From Roridomyces roridus (lineage: Eukaryota > Basidiomycota > Agaricomycetes > Agaricales > Mycenaceae), in NCBI GenBank assembly GCA_029378245.1, contig JARKIF010000047.1, positions 1 through 64,000 on the forward strand: a stretch of DNA of 64,000 bases, read 5' to 3'. Each line of letters starts with the position of its first letter. Position 1 is the first letter of the stretch. Below, in pieces: positions 1-13,916 of this stretch. The notes beneath the pieces were generated by a model. That model had not been told where the DNA came from, ran no database searches, and saw only the letters and a program-made list of their open reading frames with translations. The translations under genes and the position numbers were made by a program.

Positions 1-3000
1 GCAGTGGTCTGAGTTCGCACCCGCACCGTCTTGGCGCAGGGGCGGGGGAATCCATGGGCGCCCTGCGAATAAATACTGCGTAAATACGTGGCTGGACGAA
101 TGCGGCGCGGCCATGCGTCCAAACCAGGTCCACAGGGACAACGTCTATTTCATTCAATTCATCGAGAGATACTTGGCAATGGTATGATAGGATGACTGCT
201 TAGTGCTTAGCTTGGACTACACGGCGCACCTGCCGAGCCTGTGAAAACGACGTAAGCGCCCGCCACGGTCTGCCGGTTTACACATGGGCCACGGTCGCGG
301 TCAGCTGCTACGATGCGCCGGGCGTGCGGACAGAGGACCCTTGGAAGGGTCTGGTCAGATTCATTGGCAGTGCCTGCGTGCCGGTGAGGGCCTGGATGGA
401 GCCCACCAAGCGTTTTCGGTGGCCCAGGCAGCGTGTGGGTGAGAAGGCCCGTACGGAGAAATACCTGGAAAAGGCCACGTCCGTATGTAGCGGGTGTTTG
501 ATGCTAATTTCGGGGGAGCTTGGGTTGGCTAGAGATAGAGATGCGAACGCGCTGGGTGCGCAGCTCGGTCGGTATTCTCTTTCAATTTGATTCTGATTTT
601 TTTTTCCGGGGCAGGTCACGGGCTGCTACGTAGGACACCGGAGCAAAAAGTGCCACGAAGAAGGGAATCGGGATGACGCTGGGAAGTCGTAGCTGTTCAC
701 TTCAGGAAGCACACGGAACCAACGGACATATGTGAGTGCGGGGCAGCGTGTGAGTAGGATTTATCGGCATCGGCGCGGCATACCGGTCGCTATTCTGAGC
801 TCTTCAGCTTGAGTAGGGCTCAGATTAGAGTCTGAGATATGTCCCGTCCGTCGATTCGACGAGTGGTAGGTAGTATATCCGGACATCGGGTACACGTGCG
901 GAAGGAAATCGTATGTAAATGTAAAGCCGCCAAGGACTGGGCACCGGATGCTTGTCCGTGAGGGCTGGAAACGGGGAGGTCGGGCGCGTCGTTGTTCTTG
1001 ATTTGATATCACTCACAACAGGCGTGGGGGTGACCTATCGGCGCCGTGCGGAATTGACGCCAGCTCGAAGAAAGAAAAAAGGTGACGATGCACCGTGGTT
1101 TCACCGAGCCAGGGCTTGAGCTGGCTTATTACCCTTTCGAGGTATTGAAGGACCCAAGCGTGGATCTGTGGGTCTGGGTCAAAAACTTGATGAATACCGA
1201 ATAAATCACAGCAACCGCCAGGGTTGCAACGCGATTATTGAAAGGCGCCCAAGGAGAAAAGGGTCCTGGGAAAAACTGAGTGGGAAGATGACCCCATTGG
1301 AGGTCAAAGGATGGGAGAAGACCTGTCGAGCCTCTGTCTCGACCCGAAGGGTAATGATAGCCTGATCACTCACGGTCAGGAATCTGGATGAACCTCGGGT
1401 GGCACTTGGAAGCGCCGGAATCCAGTATCTCGAAGCCAGCCACACTCGGTTGTTGACTAGAAACCGATTAGAAGCCGGTTTAAAGCCAAGAATCGACCTA
1501 TGAGAGAGCAGTTCAGGGTCTGCTGGTCGTGGAAGAGCCGTAATGCATCCAGTCGTGTCGGTGCCGGAGCATCGGGGGACCAGTGGCAGAATCACGCGGA
1601 TGCAGGATGGGAGGAGAGTGAGAGTTGGTCAATTGATGGCCGTCGCTTGCCGTCTGCATGAACGTGAGTTCAGGTCCAGGCCATAAAATTAATTTCACCG
1701 GCGGTGAAGTTCGCTGGCGGAAAGGCGTCAATGAACGAGGACTCCGCTGATTGCATGCCTGCGCACTTCGGCATTCTACGCGCCTCCAAATGCGTTATCA
1801 GTTGCGGATTCTAATCTCCTTGAAGGGATGCTGTAACCATTCTAGCCTGGGATTAGCGTTCTGCGGCGGGGGCTGTAGTTTGAATACCGAATCTTCTGCG
1901 AATCTTTCAATTTGAATCGCCGGAATGAGTCGAGGCGCAGGGGCGCGCTTGGCAGAAATTAGTGGTTCCAATATTGCTACACGACGCTGAGAACGAGTAA
2001 CACGAAAGGAGCGAAAATTCATATCAACGCAGATTTGGATGGACGACGGGGAAGGACTGAAACGGACGCAGGCCCGGAACCGTCAGCGGTTTAGAGCGCA
2101 CAGCCCGCGCAAAGGACAAGGGCCACCACTCGCTATTGCCACGCTCTTGTCGGAAACAGGGGGTATGTACCTGTGGGCAGACACGCGGGGTAATCGCGGC
2201 ATCGCAAGTCGGACCGAAGGAAGCTCTGTGGCCGTGATGCCGTTGTTGTTGACGGCCAACAGATTGCTGACCTATTTCCCGCGGGGGCGTGCGAGTGGGA
2301 ACACCCAGATATGTTCAGATTAACGCCCACAGCGCTATCTCGTGCACCAGCCACACCAGACAATGGCGACCACTGGCGTTGACCGATATACTTGTATGGA
2401 AACAACAGTGCTTCAAATGCTCTTCTATGTGGGAGCAAGCAATCAACCCATGAATCAACTATCACCGCGGAGATGCGACTCACTGATTTGATTTCAACTG
2501 GGAGGAGGTCGGGAGTCCGAATTATGAAGCCCCGATGCCTACGGCGACGGTCCTGGTAAATACCCAAGGATTCCACTACCTGAAACTTAATTTGGTTCAA
2601 AAATCAACTTGGAGCACTCACTGCCCCGACTGGACGCCAACACAGCGCGTGTGCTGTCGCTCCAACATGATGCTCCCACCCTGCCGGCCTAGGCGACGGC
2701 CGCTGGCTCCCACACGGGCGCTGATTCCGTCCGACATCTGTACTCGGTGCTCCCGGACATCTTGGGGTTGACGCCGACGCTGAATGTATTCCACAGCGCT
2801 GTGTGTGAAGCAAACTTTGTTGGGTGAGTGCAGCACCGGAACGTTGCGTGGCTAGCCCTGTCTACCGACGCCGGTCAGTGTGATCTTCATCCCGCCTGCC
2901 GTGTGCGCGAGAAGGGTTGGTATCCACATCTCTACAGCGAGAACGAAATCAGTGCCCCCCACGGGGTGTGTGCGAAAAATGAACGGCACCTCCTTTAACC

Positions 3001-6000
3001 CGGGCGGCGACGGGGTCGTCGAATGAATTATTCCCGCCCTGAGTGTGAATGTGAACTGTATGTCTGTGGGTTACAGCTGTTGGCAAAATTGTAGGCCGAG
3101 CCCAAATTTTCGTGATATCTCGGCTACCTCAGCGAATGTCACTTTGCTCCACAAGTCCCCACCGTCGATGCTGCCTTGGCTCCAGCATCTGTCCAACATT
3201 ACCTCCTTTGTGCAGAAATCCGAGTGTCAAGATTTTTTGGAGTGGCCTACAATTTTGCCAACAGCTGTAACCGTGGGAATTTCAGCTGCTGCTATGTCGT
3301 TCCGTCAGTTGGAAACGGACGGCGTGTGCCGCGGAGTTGCAAATCATCGTCTAAATGGTCATAAGAAGTGGAACAGAATCACGTATTATTTACATATGCC
3401 ATTGAATAGTCGTCGTGCGTTCAAGGACGGAGTTGCCCGGAAGTCAACTCGGGCATGCTTTGGGGACATCGGTCAGAACGCTAAAAAATGACGGCCGGGC
3501 TGCCAATGCAGGTCCATCGACACGGCCTCATGAACCGATGAATACCTACCTCTCCGCCGATGGGAATTTGCTGGACTTGCATTTCAACCACCAGGCAGCG
3601 CGGGAACCCGTCGTGATTTTCAGCCGGCGCAGTGGACATACATCCGAATCTGCTGCGCAGTTTGTTTGAGATCGACGGCGGGAAAGGGAGCTCGGCCGAA
3701 GGGAGGTAGGGGTGGTGGAGACATACTCAACGGTGAAGGGCGTGGAAAACTGCTCGCTTCGTAGCGACAGGTCGTGCGACCTCGTCCTCTCCTACAAGGA
3801 CTTCGAGGACGCGTGCTGCATTCTTGAGCGTGATAAAAGGAGGCGAAGAATGAAATTCGGCAAGTGGGCATTGGCAAGAAGTTTGAGGCTGTTCGAGGCG
3901 GGTTCGAGAAGCCCATGATCACGGCCGTGGGTATGAGCACTATGCGGACGCGACGCTTGACGAACACGACATCAGAGCCGCATGGCCATCCACCCCTATC
4001 CACCCTCGTTCCGTTCCGACTCAAATCCGGGCGTAACGAGCGTGGAATATTTCTCGTCGCTTTGCAACCCTTCGGCCGAGGCCCAGCGGTAAGAAGACGA
4101 CAAGGATTTTCAAGTGGGTGGAGCGGTTCGGCGTGTAAGAGAGTTCTGAAGATACACATCTGCCAGGTTGACTGTCACGGTGAGAGACAACTGTGAGACC
4201 ATGAGCGCAGCGAGCGGACTGGGCCGTCCGAGGGCGGGAAAGCATGACGAGGGTGGAAGAAAGGCGGGTCTGATGTGGCATCATTTTCACACGCATGCCA
4301 CCTTGTGACGGTTTGTCCTCCACCCTCACAACCTCATTTCCTTTCATCAAACCATTCTTGGCGTCCTTGGTGTCGCGTCTGTCTTAACCCCGCGCTGTCG
4401 TGGGTCGTCCTCCCCCCACGGACTCCCAGCTGGCGTGGGTCTTCGTCATGCGCCACAATGCCGACGGTGGGAAATCGTGCTGGATGAGAACAAAGAAATG
4501 GTACCAGCATCCCGTCGAAGACTGACGCAACGGGAGAAGACATACAGTGAGAAAGCCTTGTTTCTGCAGGCTCCGTCCTTTCCCCCACTTCTGCAATATA
4601 AGAACCAAAATATCTGTCGCTCCCATGCGGACCCTGGTTCGGATTTACAGCGTCTATTGGAATCAGCTGCTTTGCTCAAATCAAACACGGGGTACCGCGA
4701 TATTCATGCACGTATCCCTCCCACTCGATGCGTGAGGCATGTGCTGTACATTCACAGTCCTATCCCTGCCGTCCGCCCGACACAATGTCCATGTTTAGTT
4801 TTTCCCGATGCCACCGGCGCCGCACGTACAGTAACAAGACACCGCTCGATTCCCCCCCGTCTGCCGACGCGCAAGGTGCGATCCTACATACAATCCAGCC
4901 GTTGAGATCGTTTCGTCCACTCCCAACACCAGAATAGTCCAAATTCACTTCATGTCCCCTGACTTTCATTTCATTTCCATCGTTCCCACACCGAGATATT
5001 TTACGCCTCAGCCCCTCTTCCCTGCAAACTCTCAGGCTGGCCTGTATGCGCACCCGTGACCCTCCGACCGACCCGCATATCTGTATCGCAACTCCGTTGC
5101 GCTGGGTTATGGGAATTCGAACACGGCGTATGACCACCGCCCCTCAGCACGAAGTGTTTCGATATTACTCTTCGAGGACCACAGCACTTCTTGGCGGACG
5201 AACAAGTTCAAATGGATCTGTTCTTTCGATCAATTTCTCCCACTGCTTCTTTTCTCTCAGACCGAATTTATGGAACTTTTTGGGGAGTGGGTGAGTAGCT
5301 GGCCTCGTTGTCGAGTTCGCTTCCGTTTTCCTTCCGCCTATCAAGCTCCCTGGAGAAGAAACTTTGGCACTTGGATTGCATGCTCCTGACGCTGACTTGG
5401 CCCATGGGCGATTTTAGGCGACCTCTGTTCAGCTAACGATGTTTCCCTACTTCTGGACAACCCCAATTCAACCATGTCCGTGTATGTTATCTACTCAACC
5501 CAGTCTCGGCGCTAGTGCACCTCAGTAACTCGGGCTAGAAGCACCACATGACATCTACTGGCATCCCCTACGCTCCATAAGACGGGCTTACGGAGCCGAC
5601 ACGACCGAGTTCCTCTTGTCTGGCTATACTCACACGGGCTACTGCGATTTATCTGATCTCCTCGCTCACCGTGGACTACTCAACGCATATAGCACCACCT
5701 CGCCCGAAGAGACCGAGTCTCGACTTTGAGTTGCTAATTCATTTGGTTCGAACTCACACAGAGGCACAGGCGGGTTCCTCGGGGCGTTCCGCTGTGTTGT
5801 ATCTACCGAACCACACGGAAGTTTCAACATTTCAACACCGTCAAATCACCGTGGACAAATACAATCATCCATTCCATGGACTCAGATAGCAACCGAGCTA
5901 GTAATGGCCCTGCCTCACCGGATTCTCGGATGTTGTCCGTATAATTCCGTGGTGAGTGTACATATCTACTATTGTACTTGGACGCCGCGGCAAGTTCATC

Positions 6001-9000
6001 AACTAGTTTAGAACCCACAGAGATAATAGAGACACTTTTCGGGGAAAATAGGGCAGGGCGCGCAGCTGCAATGGGGTCTGCGGCCGAGTTCTCTCCTGTC
6101 GCAGTGACAGTGTTCGGTTTGTTGTTGTCGCAGAACATTATTGCTCGCGGCGGACGTCCCGGCGTGGGGACATTTGTAACCGGTCCGTGGATCCGAATAC
6201 TCCTTCGCGGACTTGCAACATTAACATCCCGCTCCGAGCATTTAAGCCACAAGCCCATTCTGCGAAAAAAGCCGCCACATATGACAGTATCCACCCGCCA
6301 CCCGCATCTGTGAACGTTCGTGGACATCGGCCACAATCACAACAAGTGAACAATCATGCCCGTTTGAACTTTGAAGACAAGAACCGTCTGCCAACCCGCG
6401 CGTAAAATGCCGTACTTGAACCAGGCGCAAACAATACCGGTCTCTTTATTGCAGAAGATCACGGAAATTCGCGGACGATGCAATTTAGTAGTGATGCGCC
6501 ACAAACCCAAAATGCGATCTTACTATTCGAGCAGGATGTGTCAAGTCGGTATCCCGCCACATTGAACAATGAATTACGCTTGGATCATCCATCAGCCCCG
6601 ATGGATGCGTACCACGCCCGCCCGGAACATCCCTTGCAAGTGTATATGTACCTGTGGCGTGGATATGTATTATTTTGCACAATTAAAAGTCGCCGACATA
6701 CCTAGCGGATTATGGTTACATGATATACAAGACCGCGTCCAGGTGCGTCGCGGCTCAACTAGAAAGAAGAGACCCCGACCGGGATGCGAGAACTCCGTAG
6801 TGGTGTTATCTCCGTCTATGCGTTGTGCTTCTAGCGCGAAACTGCTCGCGGCTTTACGGTCCGAACGAATCGTGAACGACAATAGCTTCCAACGCGACAA
6901 GAGCTCCGTTTCATGGTCCCGAGTTCTGCAATCATGTGCAGAAAAGTTGAGTAACAATCGCAGCCATGATGCCACGGTGTCAAGGACGCAGATAAAGTTC
7001 GCCCTCCCTGCTGGGTGTAAGGAGAAGCATGTGAAACGTTGCCACCTGGGCTCGTTGGAGCCCTGTGGACCTGCCATGAACAGAATCACGAATAAGATGC
7101 AGCTGTTGGATTCGAGGATATTTTCAAGACGTAACACGACTAGCGCTGAAACATGGCGGCGCCGACCGCAGCTGGGGCGCCGCTGAAAATGTTTTGATCA
7201 GCACTAAGCAGGAAAATCTCGGACATACCCGACTGGCGTCGCTTGAATGGTGCCCGGAGTAGGGGGTTTGCCTAGAATCCGGTCATTGAAAAAAGAGCTC
7301 GCGTGTGACTAGTGGTCGATTCTATTCAGTCAACAACGTCATCAGAAGTAGCAACGCCTTTCGGGCGTTGCATGTTGAGACCGAGATTCATGGCAAGTAC
7401 GGAAAGACGGCACGCTCGCCGCGGAGCAATAGTATGTCGAGAGACTAGACTTTTGCCGGATCAGCGTCCCCGAAACTTGAGTGTCCGGACAACAGCCGCG
7501 TGAAAGTGGACGATTCAGAAAGACAGTCACGTCAGTTTGGGTAGGTCGGCGATATTGACGATGGAGGTAGTATGTTCCGGGATTGGTATCTGCGGAGTTC
7601 AGGGCAAGGTTCGTCGCTCTAACGTAGTCTGTAGACCATGATGGTAGGAGGAAAGGAGTGTTGATTGCCGAACCTTTAGGTTAGGCTCTTACGGGCAAAA
7701 GTCTGGTGGCAGTACCCATGTATTTGTACCTGTATCAAATTGATTAACCCCCAGGGTCGTTTTGGAGTTCTGCCGTGTACATGCTATTTACACTTGTATT
7801 TACTGGACTTATTTTCTCCACCTTTCCTCCGATTCGACTTGATCGGCCTTCGGCAGCTCTTGGCTTCCCTGGCGCTCGGCCTTGTCGGCCTACTGTGGAC
7901 GCGAGGCGTTGGTGTCGGCTGCGTGAACTTGGCATGAACCGACGCGAAGTTGATCCGTCCAGCCGTCATTGGATCCGTCTCTTGCTCTCCGCCTCCATCG
8001 TCTCGTATTGCGGGCTGCCCATTGGCGCTGCGGCGCCCTGATCCCAATACTCTCCCTCAGACCGGCAAGACCTCGCATGCACTGAGTCGTTGTGTCCAGT
8101 CCGTGGGTGGTCGGATATGTGTGTCTGCCATCTCGGGTCGGCTTTGCCAAAGGCTTTGCTTGATAGTCTGGCTCGTCTCCGTTCCGCGCGACGTTGCCAT
8201 TGGAATCTCATCGGCATACTTGGTCTCGTTTCAGACTGTCGTGACCGACGGCTTCAGCCTTCCGCAAGGAACTGAATGACTGGTGCGTGTGCCACTCATG
8301 CCCCCCCTGTGGCTTGACTTGACTCGGTTCCCGATAGGCCTATTCATCTCCAAATGTCTCTCTCTACCCCCTATCTGCTCGCTGCCCAAGTTCCAGCGAC
8401 GGTGTCGACAAACTATTGATTGGGATTGGTGACGTGGTGTACTGTGCATCTCTGGGGCTGCGTCCGCGATTGCGCCGAGATCTCATAAGCGCTCTGCTTG
8501 TCTTACTCCCTCCTACTCTATTCCTCTCCAGCGCCTCCTACCTCAACTCTGAAAGCCTGTGTTTACAGTGGTGCGTCGCATTCCAAATGTGTCAAGCATC
8601 TTCCCGACGTTGCTCCCTTTCTAAACGCCCAAACGGAAGCAAGGCTCGTGTTATCCGCACATCATTCATTGTCCCGGTAATGCCGCACCGGTGTGGAGGG
8701 TGCAGATGACGTTGCACGGTGGATGCAGGTGCGTCAGCCTAGTAGAATCTCAGTCGGTCAATCTACACATTCATCCACAATACAGGTCTGGTCTCGCCGG
8801 CCAGACTCGGAATGCAGACGGTCTTCCTCTTCAGGATCCTCTGTCTCTGCTGCGTTCAACACCCTCCGGCAATCATCCCTGTACGACGAGGCGACCTGTT
8901 GTATACCCCACAAAGCTTCTCAGGATAACCACCGCCGTGTTTAGGTCTCTTTCAGTTTCATGCGATCTTTTGACTCGATACTGACGTGCTGAAGTTACAG

Positions 9001-9460
9001 CCTCGGGACTCCACCGTGGGGTGTTGAAAGGCTTTTAGTGGCGGATGAACAACTCGGCTCCGCCCAGGTATGTATTTGCTCGTCTTGATGGCCGCGTACA
9101 CGCCCTTGCACGATACTAATTGCATCTGGGTTTAGGCTCGCGCGCCGACGGACTCAGACGGGTGTCTTGTCCCGATTGACTCTAAAATCGCGCCGTTGTG
9201 TCCGCAAGTCGGTGCCGATGGCCTCGAGCGCCTTGGGTGCATGTCTAGGAGTGTGCGTTGGTATGTTCGTTGGTTGGGTCAAATGTCCGGGCCAGGTGTC
9301 GTATGGTTGAGGGAATAGGTTACAAGGTGAGCTATGTATTACACGTTCCTGGCGCGTTCAAATAGAACTTGCTTTGGCTCCGTTCCAATAGGACTCGGAC
9401 TTGTTAAAAGTAGTCCATTAACTCACTAGAAATACACATTACATAGTTTCTTGCTATGAA
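1..9460. other. No supportable gene (long intergenic or degraded DNA)
   Basis: Open frames here are at most about 205 codons (6569-7186) and occur on both strands. None shows a recognisable domain, a consistent chain of short introns, or similarity to the gene families elsewhere in the window. I saw no terminal repeats or target duplications that would delimit a transposon. The stretch may be old, diverged repeat DNA or an intergenic block. A small intron-rich gene could be missed by eye. Confidence 0.5.
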
Positions 9461-9471
9461 GAGGAGTTGTG

Positions 9472-9700
9472 CGCGCGAGGGAGTGTGGCGCGTAGCGCCA
9501 CACGGACGAGCGACGCGCTGATGCCTTGAAATTGAATCCATGATAATTGACCCATCTTAAAAAAACAAAAACTAGTACACTAGGTGCCATTCCTGCATTT
9601 GTTCTTGCTAAAAAGAGCTAGAAAGAGGCACACGGGTGAGGGAGTGTGGCGCGTAGCGTCACACGGACGAGCGAGGCGCCGATGCCTTGAAGTTGAATTC
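9472..9700. repeat. Two direct repeats carrying a short perfect hairpin
   Basis: A roughly 65-bp segment at 9477-9540 recurs at 9638-9700, about 160 bp downstream, with a few substitutions. Each copy holds an inverted repeat, 9-bp arms GTGTGGCGC / GCGCCACAC around a 3-nt loop (9483-9503). The second copy (9644-9664) has one arm mismatch. The function is unknown. They lie just outside the repeat into which the 3,256-bp transposon inserted, so they may be part of that older repeat. Confidence 0.6.
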
Positions 9701-10114
9701 ATCACCACTGCGGAAATATTCAAAAAAGATCTCGACGCGCAGATGACGCGCATATCCACTCCGGTGGCGCGTGCTGGCACTTTTGATAAGTACTGTACTA
9801 TTACGACCATTTGTTCAGGTGACGGGTGACGGCCGCCTGTGAAATGAATGAATTTCAACCGGTGACGGGTGACGACCAAAATTTTCGACTCGGCAGCTCG
9901 GAAAACTGTGATTTCCGTCAATTATTGACGGGATGTGTGATCCGAGTGATACCATCAGACCTTATATGGCAATTTGATGTGATGGCCGCTCGGTGAACTT
10001 CTTATCCAGTGAACTTTTGCGGTGACGCGTGACACCCAGTGAATAAATGGTCGTAATACTGTTGTACTATTTCAACCGCATCTTCGGTCACGTGTCACAG
10101 CGACGGCCGAAATG

Positions 10115-13100
10115 CACCTGTAAAGACCACATAAGTAGGCTAGTTAGCCCTGTACCTAGGGGGGGTAGTACAGGGCTAATTAGCCCTGGCTCATGCTTCT
10201 ACACCAGGCTTCTACACATGCTTCTACAACTCTAGAAATGCCTGCAAGTCTTATGCTCCTACTGCCTTGGAGAAAATAAGACAAGTCCCTGCCGGCAAAC
10301 TCGGCATCTAGCTGGGTATCATCAATTTTTGATGGAGGGGTAAATTAGTGATATCTCTGCCAAATTTGAAGCACAATAATGGCGGAAATCATGATTGGGC
10401 TTCAGCCACTGATCAGATCTCATCAAAATGATTGATGGCATCAAAACACAGAAGCTGTAGAGGATGGCATAGGTGGCCACATATCAGCACATTTATGGCT
10501 GTTGATCACATTACATCAATGATTGATCCCATCAACCAAAATGCAAAGTTGTAGTACAGCTGAAGAGCTACAAGAGTTGCCAGTAGACTTGTACCTAGAA
10601 GTGCTCCCATCACCCACAGAATGGAGAACATTGAAGAATCACTGACAAGCAAGGTGTGAGTGCTGGTCTAAGTGTCCCTCATCGGTGATAAATGCTCCTA
10701 ACCCACCGCCATCATTCCCTGCATAGTCTACTTGTTACTCTGTTGCTTCTCCTTTTCTTCCTTTTGCTCAAGGTCTCAAGATCAATCCTCCCTCTGGGCA
10801 ATTTCTTTTGTCCCTCACCCAATCCACACCCAAATGATGCTTCAACCCTTGTTGTGAATGTGCTTTTATGAGATACAACACTTCTGGTTGGTACCCTTGC
10901 CCAGAAACCTCCAGAAAACAGTCTGATTTCAGTGACATTCCCAATTTGGCCACTACTCCCAAGTCCCAGAAAGGAAATTTTGCGGTTTTTCACTGGTATC
11001 TTGTATACTGGTGGGATTGTGTATGGACTAAAGTGCTGGGAATCTGCCTTGAGATGTTACTCATGATATAGGATGCTTTTGGAGCCAGAGGGATACCTTA
11101 CCCTGCCTATAACAGCCACACAAACTGATTTTTTTGGAGGGGATGATATCATGTTGAATTTGATTTCCCAAATGCCCCTTGTCACTTCCAATGAGTAGGG
11201 GGTGTATAGACACTGCTTATTGATACACTAGTTCTTGCCTGAGAGTGATACTGAGGCCATTTCAGAGGCCATGATCTCCAAGCTGATGCTGGTGTATGAG
11301 GCCAGTAGTAGGGGAAAGGCCTTGATCTCTTTGTCCAGAAGTTATATTAGAGCCATCTCAATACTTCTGAATAGGTTAACAATGTTACCTACAAGACCAA
11401 GAGCATGTTTAACCTGAACATCCTCCATTTTCATGTTTGTGGTATACTACATTATCTCTAGGCAGGGTGATAATACAAACAGGGTAAGAGAGCATCCTAG
11501 AACTCAAAGTTCAGTTTGAGGCCAGGATACCTACTAAGAATACAGCAGGAAGCTGAGATATGTATGTGATCAAATTTGGATCATTCCCTTGATACTGGCT
11601 CCCAGGTGGAGTTTCAGCTTCTGGGGATATGAAAAATGGACTCCCCTTGAAAAACTGGTCCAGAATATGTATTCATTGTCCCAGGTTGGTTGAGATTTGC
11701 AGGTGCACTGGTTGAGCCCGAGAGCAAGTTGAGTAGCATATATGCACACCACTCAAAGTGGAGTGTTCATCATACAAATGTTCATAACTCAACAACCAAT
11801 GAGGCAACCCATGTGAAACTATATATCTTCTGAATCCTCTGAGATGGGAGAGTTCATTAGAGCCCACCATCAGCCCATTTGACCAACCCCTTGACCTGTA
11901 ATTCATTGATCACTCTCAGGTTGATCTCCTTTATTCAAGGAATGTACAGGACTCAAAGTGTGATCTTGTATGGTAGGAATGGCTTTCTGGGATACCTGAG
12001 CAATATAATACAAGCTGGCAACCCAGGGACATCCTGAGTCTGAGGAATGGGACTGTATCACTGTCAGAGGAAAACTCACTCTAATCAGTAGTTTTGACCC
12101 CAGGCTACTCCAGATTTGCACCATTTCGGGCTTATAAAGTCTGAAACAAAATTTAGAAGTCCTTTACAGATTATCCTCTCAAGGAGAAAGGGCCTCAAAC
12201 CAGCAAGTGATCTCCAATCAACCCTGGTGTCTCTCAACCATATTGTGGCATAGACCCCAGTCACAAGCTTTCAAGGAGACCAAGGCCAAAGCATGAGCAG
12301 GCCCAGATGATTCCCAGCCAGAATGGATGGCAAATAGCCATGAAATACCGGAGACTTCCCCTGCCCAACAAACACTGATGTATCAGCCTGGCATTGCTGA
12401 CCTATGGGCATTTGGGGCTTGTAAATGACATTAATACACCCATAGAACCCCTCCTGACATTGGTTGCTGTACAGGGTTGCATGAAGTACGTGCATTGGGC
12501 AAAACTTCTTTTTTGGGCCACTTGGAGTAGTGGTCCCAAATAGGACTCGGCATCAAAAGGGTCTGATCAGCTGCATGGGTGGATCCAGATGAACAACTAG
12601 ACTTATTTTTGCACTCAAATTGGGCCAGGGTGATAGATGGAGTGGGTTGAGGTGTGTGACAAGTTGTGAAGTGAAAAAAAAAAAGCAGGATGGGACTTGA
12701 ACTGACCACTCCCAAAAGAAAGTTGATAACATTAGGGGGAGATACCGTTGAGGCAAATGACCATGGAGGCAATGGCTAGGTGGGTAGTTGCGTCCCACTG
12801 GCCTTGGCATATCTGTGAATCCAGTCCAGACTCCAGATGCCACTGATTATTAAATGTTGTCCATTCTATGGGTGATGGGGACACTTCTAGGGACAAGTTT
12901 CCTGACAACTCTTGTAGCTCTTCAGCTGTACTACAACTTTGCATTTTGGTTGATGGGATCAATCATTGATGTAATGTGATCAACAGCCATAAATGTGCTG
13001 ATATGTGGCCACCTATGCCATCCTCTACAGCTTCTGTGTTTTGATGCCATCAATCATTTTGATGAGATCTGATCAGTGGCTGAAGCCCAATCATGATTTC

Positions 13101-13370
13101 CGCCATTATTGTGCTTCAAATTTGGCAGAGATATCACTAATTTACCCCTCCATCAAAAATTGATGATACCCAGCTAGATGCCGAGTTTGCCGGCAGGGAC
13201 TTGTCTTATTTTCTCCAAGGCAGTAGGAGCATAAGACTTGCAGGCATTTCTAGAGTTGTAGAAGCATGTGTAGAAGCCTGGTGTAGAAGCATGAGCCAGG
13301 GCTAATTAGCCCTGTACTACCCCCCCTAGGTACAGGGCTAACTAGCCTACTTATGTGGTCTTTACAGGTG
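10115..13370. mobile_element. 3,256-bp non-autonomous DNA transposon with identical 465-bp TIRs
   Basis: The left end (10115-10579) and the right end (12906-13370, reverse complement) look identical by eye over 465 bp, starting CACCTGTAAAGACCAC. Weaker inverted similarity continues to about 10650 and 12840. The element is flanked by a perfect 8-bp target duplication CCGAAATG (10107-10114 and 13371-13378). The interior has no long open frame and no transposase. CA...TG ends and an 8-bp duplication fit hAT or Zisupton/KDZ-type elements. A subterminal stretch (AAGTTGTAG ... GAGCTACA-GAGTTG) resembles one in the arms of the KDZ element at 37.2-52.1 kb, so I favour a non-autonomous KDZ relative. 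Identical arms imply recent movement or arm conversion. Confidence 0.9.
12678..12775 (-). repeat. tRNA-like head of a probable SINE
   Basis: On the minus strand an A-box-like stretch (GCCTCAACGGTATCTCC) is followed about 45 nt later by a B-box-like stretch (GGTCAGTTCAAGTCCCA), then a run of about 11 T that could end Pol III transcription. The acceptor stem does not pair, so this is not a functional tRNA. A tRNA-derived SINE caught inside the transposon is the simplest reading. No target duplication was identified. Confidence 0.4.
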
Positions 13371-13704
13371 CCGAAATGAAGGTTGAAAATAGGTGTCCCG
13401 TGTCACAGGCCTCTCCTCCTGCCCCAAAAGGCAATGATACCATCAAAAATTCCGGGCCGCCTTCGGCGGCCTTCCTTATATGGTAATTCGAATGTTGAAA
13501 AAGTGAAGGATGAAGGTCACAGGTCACAAGGGCCGAAGATCCGGTTGAAATAGTACAGTAGTACAGTAGTTGACTACTTGCACGACAGATTCTGCTGCAA
13601 GGTTCGGCAAACGCCGCTTGCGGCTATATCCCTAGTCATGTTTATTAGAATTTAGAGCAACGGCGATTGATGATCAATTCATCCTTGACTCCTTCCTCCT
13701 TCAT

Positions 13705-13916
13705 TTGATTGACTCGGAAATTGGAGTCAAAATCCTGGGGGATTTTCTTTCGCTTCCATCCTGATGGAACGTACTCGACCTCTTTCAAGATGCACCCTGC
13801 CAATAGTTCCTTGGTTGACTCTGAAGTCGGTGTCATAATCCAAGGTAAATCTCTTCCTCCTCGTTCCTGATGGAACATATTCAGCTTCTTTCAAGATGTG
13901 CCATTCCGATAGTAAA
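13705..13916 (-). repeat. Two tandem units of about 106 bp, coding-like on the minus strand
   Basis: Units start at 13705 and 13811 (TTGATTGACT / TTGGTTGACT) and are roughly 75% alike. On the minus strand both translate to a related peptide, ILKE-(A/V)-EYVPSG followed by a basic stretch and then D-x-D-F-RVNQ. The two units lie in different frames. Conservation at the peptide level suggests an old coding repeat. I do not recognise the protein. Confidence 0.4.

Larger units (their letters stand above)
9943..13562. repeat. Older repeat split by the 3,256-bp transposon
   Basis: Flanks on both sides of the transposon resemble each other. GATACCATCA and CCTTATATGG occur at about 9949-9970 on the left and 13437-13483 on the right. 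The stretch around 10068-10098 (TGTACTATTTCAACCG then a GTCAC-rich segment) reappears in reverse complement at about 13512-13562. The right flank holds a hairpin at 13455-13471 (GGCCGCC-TTC-GGCGGCC). This is consistent with an older short inverted-repeat element that served as the insertion site. Its outer limits are not clear. Confidence 0.45.

Noticed and set aside
6569..7186. 205-codon plus-strand frame
   Set aside because: No domain, an overlapping long frame on the minus strand, and no splice context.
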